Shown piece by piece: positions 63,486-64,000 of a stretch of 64,000 bases of DNA. The translations under genes and the position numbers were made by a program. A model generated the notes under the pieces. That model made no database searches. It was given only the letters and a program-made list of their open reading frames with translations, and was not told the DNA's origin. This DNA comes from Oceanospirillaceae bacterium ASP10-02a (lineage in GTDB: Bacteria; Pseudomonadota; Gammaproteobacteria; Pseudomonadales; Balneatricaceae). The DNA lies in contig CAJIZL010000024.1 in the NCBI GenBank assembly GCA_905182035.1, positions 1-64,000 of the forward strand. Reading direction: 5' to 3'. Position 1 is the stretch's first letter; each line of letters opens with the position of its first letter.

Positions 63486-64000
63486 TTATTCAGCGGCTGC
63501 AGCTACTACTGCTGATTCTGCTTCTTCTTCAGCAACTTCTACGAACTCGCCAGCAACAGATGTGCCATCGTCTTTGCCAGATGCACAAGCATCAGCCATG
63601 GCAGAAACGTAGATTTCGATAGCACGTAAAGCGTCGTCATTAGCAGGGATTACGTAATCAATGCCGTCTGGGTTGCTGTTGGTATCAACAATACCGATAA
63701 CAGGGATGCCCAGTTTGTTAGCTTCGTTGATCGCAATGCGCTCATGCTCAACGTCTACCACGAACAATGCGTCTGGAAGACCACCCATGTCCTTGATACC
63801 GCCGATTGCGCGCTCAAGCTTTTCCATTTCACGTTGACGCATCAACGCTTCTTTCTTAGTCAACTGCTCAGAAGTACCGTCGCTGAACTGAGTTTCTAAA
63901 GTACGGAAACGGTTGATTGACTGACGAATAGTCTTGTAGTTAGTTAACATGCCACCCAACCAACGATGGTTAACGTAAGGCATACCAACACGACTAGCGT
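63486..64000 (-). CDS. rpsB: 30S ribosomal protein S2, 5' end outside the window
   Basis: S2 docks with S1 on the 30S subunit. About 171 residues are visible, from [27 protein letters not shown] to the acidic C-terminus [60 protein letters not shown] is diagnostic. The frame stays open to the window edge, so the true start lies beyond 64000 (roughly the first third is missing). The internal Met at 63983 is not the start. Confidence 0.97.
   Translation of the reverse strand, partial: ASRVGMPYVNHRWLGGMLTNYKTIRQSINRFRTLETQFSDGTSEQLTKKEALMRQREMEKLERAIGGIKDMGGLPDALFVVDVEHERIAINEANKLGIPVIGIVDTNSNPDGIDYVIPANDDALRAIEIYVSAMADACASGKDDGTSVAGEFVEVAEEEAESAVVAAAAE

Overview
The window is a contiguous piece of a gammaproteobacterial chromosome, probably a marine member of the Pseudomonadales/Cellvibrionales side (AT-leaning, mid-40s %GC by eye). 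The gene order recA-recX, mutS, rpoS-nlpD-pcm-surE-truD-ftsB-eno-pyrG-tilS-accA-dnaE-rnhB-lpxB-lpxA-fabZ-lpxD-skp-bamA-rseP-cdsA-uppS-frr-pyrH-tsf-rpsB is the Pseudomonas-type housekeeping order. alaS-lysC-csrA, bioBFHCD with divergent comF, and proB-obgE-rpmA-rplU-ispB point the same way. Placement below order is inference.

Layout. 1-4.9 kb: rpsT (+), then rplU-rpmA and obgE-proB (-), with ispB divergent (+). 4.9-6.7 kb: fabA-fabB (+), unsaturated fatty acid synthesis. 6.8-10.4 kb: a minus-strand moaA / acyltransferase / moaC / moaD / plsC-type acyltransferase cluster that mixes molybdopterin and phospholipid genes. 10.5-12.8 kb: an RmlD-like reductase, an adenine-deaminase-type amidohydrolase and a 45-residue membrane peptide. 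12.8-14.7 kb: an acyl-CoA dehydrogenase behind a PsrA-like palindrome. 14.8-19.4 kb: the complete bioBFHCD operon, with comF divergent. 20.2-26.2 kb: csrA, lysC, alaS, recX and recA, with two LexA boxes. 26.5-27.1 kb: pncC.

27.2-33.2 kb is the accessory part. A minus-strand block (GMC oxidoreductase, alpha/beta hydrolase, DMT transporter, short malonyl-CoA decarboxylase, malonyl-CoA synthetase) separates pncC/recA from mutS, genes that usually sit close together. It looks like a malonate-to-acetyl-CoA module. From 33.5 kb onward the cell-essential blocks run almost without gaps, all on the minus strand except mutS, and end in a 5'-truncated rpsB at the window edge.

The most notable global feature is an absence. 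ispD and ispF are missing between truD and ftsB, which overlap by 1 nt. dxr is missing from both of its usual places (frr-uppS and cdsA-rseP). All three belong to the MEP isoprenoid pathway, while the isoprenoid-using genes ispB, uppS and a DUF368/PopT-type undecaprenyl-phosphate translocase are kept. The genome may make IPP by another route such as mevalonate. No rRNA, tRNA, CRISPR array, IS element or prophage gene was recognised.
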